64,000 bases of DNA from Roseivirga ehrenbergii (GCF_001593005.1 NZ_LQZQ01000045.1:682001-746000), one strand, 5' to 3'; positions 51,329-60,921 are shown, counted from the first letter of the stretch. Notes: generated from the letters alone by a model not told the origin. Numbers and translations: made by a program.

Positions 51329-52045
51329 CTATAGCAGGTTGAGCCTTCTCATTAGTTCTGGGCGCTTTGTGCGACTTATTGGCACAACACTTTTAGCAAT
51401 AAGAATGGTATTATCTTGAATATCTATAATTCGGCTTAAATTAATAATGTAAGACCTATGAACTTGAAAGAACGGATCATCAGGTAGTTTTTCAGTGATT
51501 TTTCTGAGTGTGGAGTGTACTCGATAATCTTTCTCTTGAGTTTTTATATTAATGTAGTCTCCATCTGCCTCAATGAGGTTAATGGTATCAGTTTCTATCT
51601 TGATGAGAGTTCTATCTATATTAATATATAGCGTTTTCGAAGAGGTGGTCGAATTATCTGATGATTCCGATGTTCCACCCACTGCCTTGGTCGACTGAAA
51701 TGATTTTGCTTTCTGAACAGCCTTGAACAGTCTATCCCTTGATATAGGTTTTACTAGATAATCAATCACACTCTCATACTCAAATGCTTCAAGAGCAAAC
51801 TCCTTATCTGAAGTTGTAAGAACAATTTTTGGTGGATTTTTCAGGGTTTGGATAAAGTCAAAACCTGAGAAACCAGGCATATGTATATCAAGAAATATCA
51901 GATCTATATCATTCTTATTAAGGAATTTGATAGCTTCAATAGCATTATCAAACGCTTCTATTAAATCCAGATCTTCAATTTCTGAACATAACTGATCCAG
52001 AATAACTCTGGATGTCTCTTCGTCATCTATAATGATACAGGTCAT
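51329..52045 (-). CDS. LytTR-family response regulator
   Basis: A 238-residue regulator. The receiver domain (1-120) has DDEETS, phospho-acceptor Asp in DLIFLDIHMPGFSG, Thr in VLTTSD and Lys in LVKPI. The LytTR DNA-binding domain (about 135-238) shows NLIEADGDYINIKT, FQVHRSYIINLSRI and VPISRTKR. LytTR domains bind short direct repeats upstream of promoters. A matching pair of repeats about 11 bases apart stands before six transcription units downstream, making this protein the leading candidate activator. It overlaps the HPt gene by four bases (ATGA). Confidence 0.92.
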   Translation of the reverse strand: MTCIIIDDEETSRVILDQLCSEIEDLDLIEAFDNAIEAIKFLNKNDIDLIFLDIHMPGFSGFDFIQTLKNPPKIVLTTSDKEFALEAFEYESVIDYLVKPISRDRLFKAVQKAKSFQSTKAVGGTSESSDNSTTSSKTLYINIDRTLIKIETDTINLIEADGDYINIKTQEKDYRVHSTLRKITEKLPDDPFFQVHRSYIINLSRIIDIQDNTILIAKSVVPISRTKRPELMRRLNLL

Positions 52046-52371
52046 TCTGTTTCGGTATTAATACTATTTAAAAATGTAGTCATTATTTTCAATAACCCCT
52101 CAAAATCATCTTGTAATGATTTTGCCCCTTCACGAAGTTCATCTTCAAAATCTGCTGTCAACTTGTAACCGTCTTCCATTCCTAACAAACTTACTTTATG
52201 CTTTATTTTATGCACCAACATAGCGGCTAAAGCATAATCTAGCGAATTGATGGAATTCCTAAAACCGTCAATTTCTTCTGGTAATTCTCTTTTCAATACT
52301 CCGAGTATTCTGTTCTCAAAAGTAGCATTACCATTGGCCAATTGCTTTATATAGTTCAGGTTAGGTTTCAT
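52042..52371 (-). CDS. HPt-domain phosphotransfer protein
   Basis: A 109-residue helical protein with the HPt signature around LVHKIKHKVSLLGMEDG, where the first His in HKIKH is the likely phospho-acceptor. The receiving protein is probably the LytTR regulator encoded directly downstream (4-base overlap). Stand-alone HPt proteins connect kinases and single-domain receivers to an output regulator. Three kinases and two lone receivers lie within 16 kb. I chose ATG 52371 because it begins at the domain. Confidence 0.82.
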   Translation of the reverse strand: MKPNLNYIKQLANGNATFENRILGVLKRELPEEIDGFRNSINSLDYALAAMLVHKIKHKVSLLGMEDGYKLTADFEDELREGAKSLQDDFEGLLKIMTTFLNSINTETE

Positions 52372-52844
52372 TATGGAGGTTCTCAATAATAAGGTTCCCC
52401 TTATCTTCCCTTCAAGATAATAATTCAATTGCTATACTAAAGAAAAATCACCCAATTTAATATTGTTAGAAAGTAAACAATAAGGCCCCCTAACAATTGA
52501 GTTAAACATCAAGAATCTAATCTTCATTCAAATACGAGAACTCTAGCTGTTCATATATGAAATTGTGTTGGGAGATAGCCTAATTTGACACCAATCCTTT
52601 CAAAACAGAATAACAGTAATTCGTTTACCGTGCTCTTACTTCGTCAATTGTGATACAATATGTTAGTTGTTGTCTGTCCATGTACAGTATATATTTTAAA
52701 GGATAAGGTAAATACCACTAAAGTGTATGGTTTAACTCCTTCAAATCCAAATAAAGGATATAGCTTGCCTTATTGACGGGCTTCGTCTATCTTCCTGTCA
52801 TCGTCTCAGTAATTGGACGTATTTGATTCTATTCTACTAAAGAA
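52372..52844. other. 473-bp divergent intergenic region
   Basis: This is AT-rich DNA between the divergent HPt-LytTR operon and the S15 peptidase gene. I see no gene, no clear hairpin and no copy of the operator-like motif, so the regulator operon does not appear to be under the shared motif. Promoters for both directions must lie here but I cannot place them with confidence. Confidence 0.6.
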
Positions 52845-54692
52845 ATGCTTATGAAAAAATCATCGGTACTGAATATAGCGGCTTGTTTTGCGCTGCTCTT
52901 TTTGGGCTTTTTACCAATGGCCAATGCACAAAAGGCCGTTCCTGTATTCGAAAATGGCGAAACACAGATTGTTCCCGCCTTCAACGATCCTGAAAAATGG
53001 ATTCGACATGACCTTTGGGTTGAAACTGAATTTGACACGGATGGAGATGGCAAACCAGACCGTATGCATGTAGATGTTACCCGTCCGTACCAAACCGATA
53101 CAGAAGGTTTAAAATTGCCGATTGTCTACGAATCGAGTCCTTATTTTGCAGGAACTGCCTCTTTAGCTGATGGCGTTTTATGGGACGTGAAACACGAATT
53201 GGGAGCCACCCCACCTGCAAGAGTTAATCCTACAGTAACGCGCAGAGGCGAGCGACCAATCATTTCAAATTCTCAAATCAGAACTTGGGTACCGCGCGGC
53301 TATATAGTGGTGCATTCTTCCTCTCCGGGCACGGGCCTTTCTCAGGGCTCTCCTACCGTGGGTGGCGACAATGAATCATTAGCACCCAAAGCAGTGATCG
53401 ACTGGCTGAACGGTAGAGCAAAAGGCTACACCAGCCCAGATGGAAATGAAGAAGTAAAAGCCTATTGGAGCACTGGAAAGGTGGGCATGACGGGTACTTC
53501 CTACAATGGAACCATTCCATTGGCCGCAGCCACCACAGGCGTTGACGGTTTAGAAGCCATTATCCCTATTGCACCGAACACCTCCTACTACCATTATTAT
53601 AGATCAAATGGTTTGATCAGATCTCCGGGTGGCTATTTAGGCGAAGACATTGATGTGCTTTATGACTTTATTCACAGCGGTGATGAATCGAAACGTGCAT
53701 ATAACAATAAGACTGTAAGAGACACGGAAATGAAGAACGGCATGGACAGAATCACGGGCGATTACAATGACTTTTGGGCAGGCCGTGATTACTTGAATGA
53801 CATGGGACCAATGAAGGCTGCTTTACTGATGTCGCATGGTTTTAACGATTGGAACGTGGTACCTGAGCATAGCTTACGTATTTATGAAGCGGCCAAGGCC
53901 AAAGGCATTCCAAGCCAAATATTCTACCATCAAGGCGGACATGGTGGGCCTCCCCCAATGAGCATGATGAACCGTTGGTTTACTCGCTATTTACATGGGG
54001 TAGAAAATGAAGTAGAAAATGATGCAAAGGCTTGGGTAGTGAGAGAAAGCGATGCAATGGACAAGCCTACTGCTTATGCCGATTACCCAAATCCAGAAGC
54101 CAAACCTGTGCAATTCTATTTGTCGAAAGGTGCTCCTAAAGCGGGTGGACTTAGCACTAAGCGTTCGGCAAATCAAGGCAAAGAGACTTTGGTAGATAAC
54201 TATTCTTTCTCGGGCGCCACTTTAGCGCAAGCCGAAATCACCGACCATAGGTTGTTATACGTTTCTCCAGTGCTTACTGCGCCAGTGCATATTTCTGGTA
54301 CGGTGAAGGTTTCAATTAAACTAGCCAGCAGTAAGCCGGCCGCTAACCTTTCGGTTTGGTTGGTTTCTTTGCCATGGACAGAAGGTAGAAATTCTAAAAT
54401 TACGGACAACCTCATTACCCGTGGTTGGGCCGACCCTCAGAACTATAAATCATTAAGAGGAAGTGAGCCTTTGGTACCGGGTAAATTCTACGAAATGTCT
54501 TTTGAATTGCAGCCAGACGATCAAATCATTGCTGCAGGACAGCAAATTGGCGTAATGATTATGTCTTCCGACCGTGAGTTTACGCTTTGGCCAGCGCCAG
54601 GCACCGAACTCACCGTTGACTTAGACGGCACCAGCATTTCCATTCCTATTGTAGGCGGAACAGCGGCTTTTGAAAAGGCAATTAAGAAGTAA
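52845..54692 (+). CDS. Secreted Xaa-Pro dipeptidyl-peptidase (S15 family)
   Basis: A 615-residue exported serine peptidase (signal cleaved near ANAQ). The alpha/beta-hydrolase triad is present: Ser in GMTGTSYNG (about 216-224), Asp in MSHGFNDWNV and His in FYHQGGHGG. The C-terminal jelly-roll domain (about 440-610) is typical of S15/CocE-like proteins. It cleaves X-Pro dipeptides from N-termini, probably in the periplasm or medium for peptide use. A start at the second ATG (52851) is equally possible. It is a single gene with a strong terminator. Confidence 0.92.
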   Translation: MLMKKSSVLNIAACFALLFLGFLPMANAQKAVPVFENGETQIVPAFNDPEKWIRHDLWVETEFDTDGDGKPDRMHVDVTRPYQTDTEGLKLPIVYESSPYFAGTASLADGVLWDVKHELGATPPARVNPTVTRRGERPIISNSQIRTWVPRGYIVVHSSSPGTGLSQGSPTVGGDNESLAPKAVIDWLNGRAKGYTSPDGNEEVKAYWSTGKVGMTGTSYNGTIPLAAATTGVDGLEAIIPIAPNTSYYHYYRSNGLIRSPGGYLGEDIDVLYDFIHSGDESKRAYNNKTVRDTEMKNGMDRITGDYNDFWAGRDYLNDMGPMKAALLMSHGFNDWNVVPEHSLRIYEAAKAKGIPSQIFYHQGGHGGPPPMSMMNRWFTRYLHGVENEVENDAKAWVVRESDAMDKPTAYADYPNPEAKPVQFYLSKGAPKAGGLSTKRSANQGKETLVDNYSFSGATLAQAEITDHRLLYVSPVLTAPVHISGTVKVSIKLASSKPAANLSVWLVSLPWTEGRNSKITDNLITRGWADPQNYKSLRGSEPLVPGKFYEMSFELQPDDQIIAAGQQIGVMIMSSDREFTLWPAPGTELTVDLDGTSISIPIVGGTAAFEKAIKK

Positions 54693-54728
54693 TGAGTACG
54701 GTGTAATTGGTATTGAGTAAAAAGGATT

Positions 54729-54770
54729 AAAGCCCGTTTCTTATGGTAAAAGGAACGGGCTTTTTGTTTT
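54729..54770 (+). terminator. Terminator after S15 peptidase
   Basis: AAAGCCCGTT and AACGGGCTTT form a hairpin followed by TTGTTTTATTT. Confidence 0.82.
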
Positions 54771-54866
54771 ATTTCATGAATTATTTGCTAGATTTAAAAC
54801 TACTCTCTCAGCACCTAAACTTTTTGACACCATCTTAATTGGAGCTTTAATTAAACTACAAACTGA

Positions 54867-56753
54867 ATGTATTTAAAGAAATTAAAATTACTCAATTTCA
54901 GAAGCTATGAATCAATTGAAATTGAATTTGACCAAAATCTAAATGTAATAATTGGTAAAAATGACATCGGTAAATCAACAATTTTAGAAGCATTAGATAT
55001 TTTCTTCGGACAAGAAAGAATTAAAATAGATATAACAGACAAAAATGTATTTCAAGGTTCTGAAATGGCAATAAGCTGTAGTTTCATTATTGAACCAGAA
55101 AAAGAGTATCTAATAGACACAGATGTAAAAACTAATCTTAAAGATGAATTTCTATTAAATAAGGATGGTTTATTAGAAATTAAAAAAGTTTGGGATTGTA
55201 GTAAGGAAAAAATCACTGCAACCAGCCTTAAAACATATATCATTAGTGAGTACCCAAAAGAATTCCACAAATCGCCTTTGCCAACATTAAAAATTGACGA
55301 TTTAAAAAAAATATTAGAGAACGTAGATAATTCTGATATTGCATTTGCCCTTCACGATAAATTAAACAACAATGAACTAGAGGGACTTGAAATTGGGACA
55401 TATAGTGCTGATGTAGACATCAAAATTCCTATTAAAATAGACAAGAGAAAAAGAGCTGATATCCGAAAAGCTATCTATCAAGTAATTAATGACAAAGAAT
55501 TAATAACAGTCGAGTTGCCAATCGATAAGGAAGATGGTAAGAACATTTGGAATAGTATAAGCAACGACTTACCTCTCTTTTTTTTATTTCAGTCAGATAG
55601 AGCAAATAAAGACACAGATAAAGAAGTCCAAGACCCTCTCAAAGTTATAACCAAAACCGCTATTGGAAATGTACTTGAGAAACTTGAGGAAGTCAAAGAG
55701 TTAATTAAGCAAAGTGCTGAATTGATAGGTAATGAAACTATCAAGAAACTAGAGGAAATGAATCCAGAGCTTGCTAAAGTTTTAAAACCTGATGTTTCAA
55801 ATAAGGCTTGGGATACTCTTTTTTCTTTCTCTTTTATTGGTGATGATAATATTCCAATGAATAAAAGAGGAAGTGGTGTAAGAAGATTGATTTTATTAAA
55901 CTACTTCCGTGCAGAAGCTGAAAGAAAGAACAGTTCCAATAAGACAGTAATCTATGCTATTGAAGAACCAGAAACTTCACAACATCCGAATCACCAAGTT
56001 TTATTAATTGACGCGTTAAATGAAATTGCTCAAAAAGAAAACCACCAAGTTATTATCACGACACATTCGCCTGAAATCGCAAAACAGTCAAAAAGTGAAC
56101 ACCTAATCCTAATTGACAAAGTTGATGGAGTAAATAGAATAATTCAAGATGACAATAAATTAAAGGCTATTGCTGAAACATTAGGTATTACAGCTTATTT
56201 AGGAAAGTTAGTTATATGTGTTGAAGGTGAAAATGACATAAACTTTTTATTAAACCTGAATCAAACTATAACGGATTTTAAAGATATTATCGACTTGAAA
56301 AAAGAGAATATTAAAATTATCCCAATGGGTGGCTCTTCTTTAAAGAATTGGGTTGAAAGACATTACCTTGAAGGCTCAAACGTTGTTGAATACCATTTGT
56401 ACGATAAAGATTCAAACGAACAATATAAGTCTACAGTGGAAAAAGTTAATTCTCGTTCTGATAACTCAAAAGGCGTATTGACAAAAAAGAGAGAAATGGA
56501 AAACTACATTCATTCATCTTTATATGATAAAGAGTTTGAAATTGATTGCTCTACCATAGAAGATTGGGATAATGCAGATATCGCAAGAATTGTAACTGAT
56601 AAAACCTCAAAATTTAATGACGAAAAAATAATCAAGCAAATAACTAATGGAAAGCTAACTAAAGAGTTGAAAAAAGAACATCTGGAAGAAATGAATGCTT
56701 TTGTGGAAATTAAATCGTGGTTTGAAGACATAAAGTATTTGAATGAAAATTAA
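54867..56753 (+). CDS. OLD-family ATPase-TOPRIM endonuclease
   Basis: A 628-residue protein. The ABC-type ATPase domain begins LKKLKLLNFRSYESIEIEF, with Walker A GKNDIGKST (30-38), a signature-like RGSGVRRL, Walker B IYAIEEPETSQHP and the switch His in ITTHSPEIA. The TOPRIM domain follows from ~447 (VICVEGENDINFL, then YHLYDKDSN), giving the Glu and Asp-x-Asp metal site. OLD proteins are DNA nucleases; relatives such as P2 Old and GajA of Gabija act against phages. No GajB-type helicase is adjacent. The gene is AT-rich compared with the peptidase gene before it, consistent with transfer. Confidence 0.88.
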   Translation: MYLKKLKLLNFRSYESIEIEFDQNLNVIIGKNDIGKSTILEALDIFFGQERIKIDITDKNVFQGSEMAISCSFIIEPEKEYLIDTDVKTNLKDEFLLNKDGLLEIKKVWDCSKEKITATSLKTYIISEYPKEFHKSPLPTLKIDDLKKILENVDNSDIAFALHDKLNNNELEGLEIGTYSADVDIKIPIKIDKRKRADIRKAIYQVINDKELITVELPIDKEDGKNIWNSISNDLPLFFLFQSDRANKDTDKEVQDPLKVITKTAIGNVLEKLEEVKELIKQSAELIGNETIKKLEEMNPELAKVLKPDVSNKAWDTLFSFSFIGDDNIPMNKRGSGVRRLILLNYFRAEAERKNSSNKTVIYAIEEPETSQHPNHQVLLIDALNEIAQKENHQVIITTHSPEIAKQSKSEHLILIDKVDGVNRIIQDDNKLKAIAETLGITAYLGKLVICVEGENDINFLLNLNQTITDFKDIIDLKKENIKIIPMGGSSLKNWVERHYLEGSNVVEYHLYDKDSNEQYKSTVEKVNSRSDNSKGVLTKKREMENYIHSSLYDKEFEIDCSTIEDWDNADIARIVTDKTSKFNDEKIIKQITNGKLTKELKKEHLEEMNAFVEIKSWFEDIKYLNEN

Positions 56754-56981
56754 CATGGCACACTTTTGCCCATGTTGGTATCCTTTCTTCCGCTCTTATT
56801 AATATTCTTCATCAATATGACACCTAAGGGAGAGAAACCACCCAGCCATTAGAACACCATCATAGTCAGCACTGCTTATAGAGACTATAATGAATTTTAA
56901 TAAATCACATGAGAAATATGCTCAACAAACGTGGCATATATATAACGTTAACTGCAATCAAAAAAAGAACATAAAAAGAGT

Positions 56982-57794
56982 ATGTTATACGATAGAGATT
57001 TCAACATTTTGACAGAAAATGAAACTGCCCTGAGTGCAAAGGCCGAAAATTATAAACGAAACAATTTAGGTAAGCTTGGAGAGTTGACACCAAAAGTCAT
57101 AAGCAAATATCATGAGATAAAACCTCAGGCCATGTACCATTATGAATCTCTTTTCCCTAATAATTACTTACATCCTGACAGCCTAGATGACAAAAATGAA
57201 CTAAGAAAAATTGAACAAGAATTTAAAAATCTACTAAACTCTGATATTTCCGAAAGGAAAATTCTCAATTACATAAATGAAAACAAACATTATAATCTGA
57301 TCGCATCTCTATTCCATGCTGGCTATACATTTGGACATCATGGTGCTTACCTATTTAAAGAATTTGAATTTCCGACAACTTATAAAGCTGATTATTTATT
57401 GGTTGGAAAGAATTCAAATGGATATCATTTTTTATTTATTGAATTGGAAAACCCAACAGGATCAATAACAACAAATGATGGCGCATTTGGGCTAACCATT
57501 AGAAAAGGAATAAAGCAAGTTAAGAGTTGGGATAAATGGATTGAAAGTAACTTTCACAGTTTAGTTCTAACATTTGAAAAGTATAGAAATCCACGAATTG
57601 ACTTACCTAATGAATTTAGAGCATTAAATAAAACAAGGATAAGCTATGCAGTTATTGCTGGTAGAAGGGCTGATTTTAATGATAACACTTACGATGAGAA
57701 AAGAAATTTATTTAGAAAAGAAAACATCCAAGTGCTGCATTATGACAACTTAATTGATTCTTTTCATCTATTCCAAACGACCAATAATTATTAA
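56982..57794 (+). CDS. Shedu-like (DUF4263) nuclease
   Basis: A 270-residue protein. The C-terminal half looks like a PD-(D/E)xK domain of the Shedu/SduA type: TTYKADYLLVGKNSNGYHFLFIELENP (about 130-156), then RKGIKQVKSWDKWIE. The canonical ExK lysine is replaced (ELENP), so the active site would be a variant or incomplete. The N-terminal ~110 residues are a helical, family-variable region. Shedu proteins are single-gene anti-phage nucleases. It lies 228 bases after the OLD-family gene and is similarly AT-rich, which suggests a small defence island. The assignment rests on motif pattern and context. Confidence 0.68.
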   Translation: MLYDRDFNILTENETALSAKAENYKRNNLGKLGELTPKVISKYHEIKPQAMYHYESLFPNNYLHPDSLDDKNELRKIEQEFKNLLNSDISERKILNYINENKHYNLIASLFHAGYTFGHHGAYLFKEFEFPTTYKADYLLVGKNSNGYHFLFIELENPTGSITTNDGAFGLTIRKGIKQVKSWDKWIESNFHSLVLTFEKYRNPRIDLPNEFRALNKTRISYAVIAGRRADFNDNTYDEKRNLFRKENIQVLHYDNLIDSFHLFQTTNNY

Positions 57795-58080
57795 AAAGCC
57801 AACTAATCTTCGTTTGCAACGAGGATTTAAGCCCACCCCTAATAATAAAATATTTAAGTCTTAGCGAGATGCTAAGGCTAATAGGATGCCTGAGTCTAGT
57901 AGCCTATAAAATGGTTAAAACCATTGATCAAAACATTCATTCCTATAGCCCACGGTTTAAACCGTGGGCTATGTGCTCCCCTACCTACTACAACCGTTTT
58001 AACGGTTTTTACAGACAGATCGAGACACTCCGCCCCAAGCCCCTCTGGTCTTAGCCTCTCGCTGAGACTAGTGCAGGGTA
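57795..58080. repeat. Cluster of REP-like palindromes
   Basis: There is no gene here. In order: ATCTTCGTT/AACGAGGAT hairpin (57806-57826); AGTCTTAGCGAGATGCTAAGGCT (57857-57879, split as AGTCTTAGC and GCTAAGGCT); ATGGTTAAAACCAT (57911-57924); a perfect 28-bp palindrome with half ATAGCCCACGGTTT (57945-57972); AACCGTTTTAACGGTT (57992-58007); and GGTCTTAGC...GCTGAGACTAGTGCAG (58047-58076). The dense set of self-complementary elements is typical of REP/BIME clusters mobilised by RAYT transposases, one of which is encoded at 61078. Confidence 0.75.
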
Positions 58081-58090
58081 AATAAAATAA

Positions 58091-59092
58091 TTACCAATCC
58101 CCTTTAATCGGTGAAGTACCAGCAAAATTGACTACTTTTTCAACATAGATCGGGTCGTAATAATGCCCCCCTTCCTTGAATTCTGGATTCCATTTTTTAG
58201 AGCCATCGGCTTGAAGGGTATATAAAAATGGAGAAAGCAATAAGCGTTCTAAATGCCAGCGGCCTTCAGCACCACTGGGAATTTCTTCGCCATCACCATA
58301 GACCATCAAACCACCTTCGGCAAACACTTCGTTTTCTGGGTTAATGTCCTTGTACTCATGACTTACATTAATCACCTTATGCCCTATTTCATGCGCCACA
58401 GTACTTCTCAACCGATCAGGACGCTCCAAGTTGGTGATGGTAATGATACCCCTTAAATCTTTAGGAATACTAGTGGTATAAGAATATGGTGGAAACGAAA
58501 GTCCACCTGTTCTCACCGATTTGATCATCCAATTTCTTCCTTCAGAAACATCTAGGAAAGGATAAAAAACTTCCTGCAAAACCGTCAAATAAATTGTTCG
58601 GTGGTTGTCCGGGTTCGGTTCAATAAAAGTACGAAAGGCCATTTCGGTTTCTGAGGTAAGTTCAGCGGGGTGACGCTGCATGTGCTGATAGGTATTGGCA
58701 TATTCCGTTTTTGGAATGCCCGGAGTTTTGTTGGCTTGAATAGAAAGGTAGCGCGAATCAATATCGCCAGTCTTCACCCATAATAAATTGATTTGCACTC
58801 CCGTTGGCGCATAGATTTCTTTGGCCGCTTCAATACTGTACATTAGTCTGTCTAGCGTCACTTTCTTAAAAGCGGTATCTAAGTTAGAGGGGAAATATAC
58901 CCCTAAATCGACAGTGAGTTTACCGGGCTCTAAATCCGTATTGAAGGCTTCAATATCGATTCCTTCTACCGCACGCCACTTTACAACTTCTATTTTGTGT
59001 GAGGCATTTTCATTGGCCTCTTCTATTTTACTCTGAGGAGAAAAACAGCCGAAAAGACATAGGATTAGTGAGAAGCTTAGTAGTTTTTTCAT
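58091..59092 (-). CDS. Predicted zinc metalloprotease lipoprotein
   Basis: A 333-residue lipoprotein (lipobox LCLFGC, Cys16). The zinc motif is AHEIGHKVINVSHEY (about 247-261), an HExxH with a nearby second His. Asp/Glu-rich segments follow (ENEVFAEGGLMVYGDGEE), fitting the metzincin-like or archaemetzincin-like pattern, though the family is not certain. It is probably anchored on the periplasmic or outer surface. I chose ATG 59092, which starts the signal peptide. Related palindromic repeats (AGTCTTAGC...ACTAGTGCAG) flank the gene on both sides. Confidence 0.72.
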   Translation of the reverse strand: MKKLLSFSLILCLFGCFSPQSKIEEANENASHKIEVVKWRAVEGIDIEAFNTDLEPGKLTVDLGVYFPSNLDTAFKKVTLDRLMYSIEAAKEIYAPTGVQINLLWVKTGDIDSRYLSIQANKTPGIPKTEYANTYQHMQRHPAELTSETEMAFRTFIEPNPDNHRTIYLTVLQEVFYPFLDVSEGRNWMIKSVRTGGLSFPPYSYTTSIPKDLRGIITITNLERPDRLRSTVAHEIGHKVINVSHEYKDINPENEVFAEGGLMVYGDGEEIPSGAEGRWHLERLLLSPFLYTLQADGSKKWNPEFKEGGHYYDPIYVEKVVNFAGTSPIKGDW

Positions 59093-59241
59093 GATTGGTC
59101 TTAAGGTCTTGTGCAGAAGAAACAACAATTTACTTACAACTACAATTCAGGCCTGTTGAGGGGTAAGCTTAAATCGGTAGATTCAGGTCGTCTTCTACAT
59201 CACTCCTCACTCTGGTCTTACCGCCTTATCTAATCCCTTTT

Positions 59242-59267
59242 AGTCTTAGCAACTAAGACTAGTGCAG
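59242..59267 (+). repeat. Stem-loop repeat, second copy
   Basis: AGTCTTAGC-AA-CTAAGACT followed by AGTGCAG. It is the same family as 58047-58076 (GTCTTAGC...GAGACTAGTGCAG) on the other side of the metalloprotease gene. Confidence 0.6.
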
Positions 59268-59280
59268 TGGAGTTACCCCC

Positions 59281-60162
59281 TCACTCCTTTCCACAGCAAT
59301 GCTTGTACTTCTTTCCGCTGCCGCAGGGACAAGGAGAATTACGGCCAATGGCTTTGGGTTTGGAGTAAGAATCTTTGTCAATCACAGCGGTTAAATCTTG
59401 ATGAAACACTTTGCTGAGGGTTTTATACAATTGAGGATGTTTCTCTTTTAGCAAATGGGGTCTTTCAAAAAAGTATTCACTGGCTACAGCAAAAAACTCT
59501 TGTCTGTTTGTAGTACCATAGCCGTCAATATCGGAGTGTCTGGCCAATATTTCATCTGTTTTCTTCTTCACAAAGTCTAGCCAAGGCAAAGCATAGGCTT
59601 TATCTTCAAAGCCCGGAGGAATACCATCTACTTCCCCATTTTCCTTATCGAATAAGTGCGCAAACTCATGTATGCCTACATTTTTCTTGTCGTTGGTAAT
59701 GTCAAACCCCGCATGCAAAGCCGGTTTGGAGAGAATCATTTTACCTTCCATGGCGCCTGTGCCCACCATTCCAGTAATGATTTCCTTTTTGCTGCCAATA
59801 TTATAATCTCGATCGAAGGAACTCGGATACAGCAGCACTTCATCTAAGTATTTGTAATTCCAAGCCGGAAAGCCAAACAAGGGAATCACAGCACTACTGG
59901 CTACCAAAAGTCTGTCTACCAAGTCCACTTGGGTCTGAACTCCTGTAACCCGTGTATCGGCCAAAAAGCGCTGCACATCCGATTCGAATTGACGCTGCTG
60001 ATGGTCATTCAGATTACGGTAAAAATGGACATGCTCGGTGAGAATAGCTTTCCATTTTAAAGGAGTAGTCATAAGCTGAGTTACCTCCTTTCCACTCTTG
60101 TTGGACTTCTTGAATGCGAAAATCAAAATCACAATCAGACCAAGGATAATACTAAATACCAT
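59281..60162 (-). CDS. MtfA-family zinc peptidase with SEC-C tail
   Basis: A 293-residue protein. A hydrophobic N-terminus (about 1-17) suggests a membrane anchor. The MtfA domain contains IPLFGFPAWNYKYLDEVLLYPSSFD and the metal motif GIHEFAHLFDKENGEVDG (HExxH). The extreme C-terminus is a SEC-C zinc-binding motif (RNSPCPCGSGKKYKHCCG). E. coli MtfA binds the Mlc repressor and is an aminopeptidase; the SEC-C tail is a common addition in Bacteroidota. I chose ATG 60162; an upstream TTG is less likely. Confidence 0.9.
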   Translation of the reverse strand: MVFSIILGLIVILIFAFKKSNKSGKEVTQLMTTPLKWKAILTEHVHFYRNLNDHQQRQFESDVQRFLADTRVTGVQTQVDLVDRLLVASSAVIPLFGFPAWNYKYLDEVLLYPSSFDRDYNIGSKKEIITGMVGTGAMEGKMILSKPALHAGFDITNDKKNVGIHEFAHLFDKENGEVDGIPPGFEDKAYALPWLDFVKKKTDEILARHSDIDGYGTTNRQEFFAVASEYFFERPHLLKEKHPQLYKTLSKVFHQDLTAVIDKDSYSKPKAIGRNSPCPCGSGKKYKHCCGKE

Positions 60163-60384
60163 AGGCTGCAAAGTATTACAAATCCTTTACCTCAGCAATC
60201 AGTTTCTCGAATGAATATTTTTCTGCAACAATAAGCAGGCTGATTTGGCACTTAAAATTTAGTGACACCCAATTATGAATAGAAAGGACAATTGCGTCTA
60301 AGAAAAAATTTTGATTCTTTTTGAACTATATGTACATACATACAGTTTGCTATTTTGAACGTGAACATTAAAACAATTTAGCAT

Positions 60385-60921
60385 ATGGAAACTTTAACAA
60401 AAACCACATGGGCCATTGATCCTTTACATAGTGAGGTTCAATTCAAAGTAAAACACTTAGTGATCTCAACCGTCACCGGATCTTTCAAAAGCTTTGAAGG
60501 TGGATTAGAAACGGATGGAGACAATTTTGATGGAGCGAATGCTACCTTTAGCATTGCAACTACTAGCGTAGACACCAATGTAGCAGATCGTGATGCACAC
60601 TTGAAAAGCCCTGAATTCTTCGATTCAGAAAATCATCCAAACATGACTTTTAAAGGTGTATTAAAGCAAGTATCAGGTGATGATTACAAATTAGTAGGTG
60701 ATTTGACCATCAAAGAAACTACTAAACCTGTAGAATTAACTGTAGAGCACGGTGGTATTATGAAAGATGCCTACGGACAAACTAAAGCTGGTTTCGAGAT
60801 TACTGGCAGTATCAACCGTAAAGATTTTGGCTTAACCTGGAGCATGGTAACCGAAGCTGGCGGTATGGTAGTGGGCGACAATGTAAAACTGTTGCTCAAC
60901 GTGCAGTTAACCAAAGCATAA
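60385..60921 (+). CDS. YceI-family isoprenoid-binding-like protein
   Basis: A 178-residue lipocalin-like protein. Family blocks are WAIDPLHSEVQFKVKHLVIS, VTGSFKSFEGG, DAHLKSPEFFDSENHPNMTF and FGLTWSMVTEAGGMVVGDNV. YceI proteins bind long-chain isoprenoids such as polyprenyl pyrophosphates or quinones. This copy lacks a signal peptide, so it is probably cytoplasmic. The last eight codons (NVQLTKA-stop) are repeated at 61771-61794, on the far side of the RAYT element. Confidence 0.92.
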   Translation: METLTKTTWAIDPLHSEVQFKVKHLVISTVTGSFKSFEGGLETDGDNFDGANATFSIATTSVDTNVADRDAHLKSPEFFDSENHPNMTFKGVLKQVSGDDYKLVGDLTIKETTKPVELTVEHGGIMKDAYGQTKAGFEITGSINRKDFGLTWSMVTEAGGMVVGDNVKLLLNVQLTKA

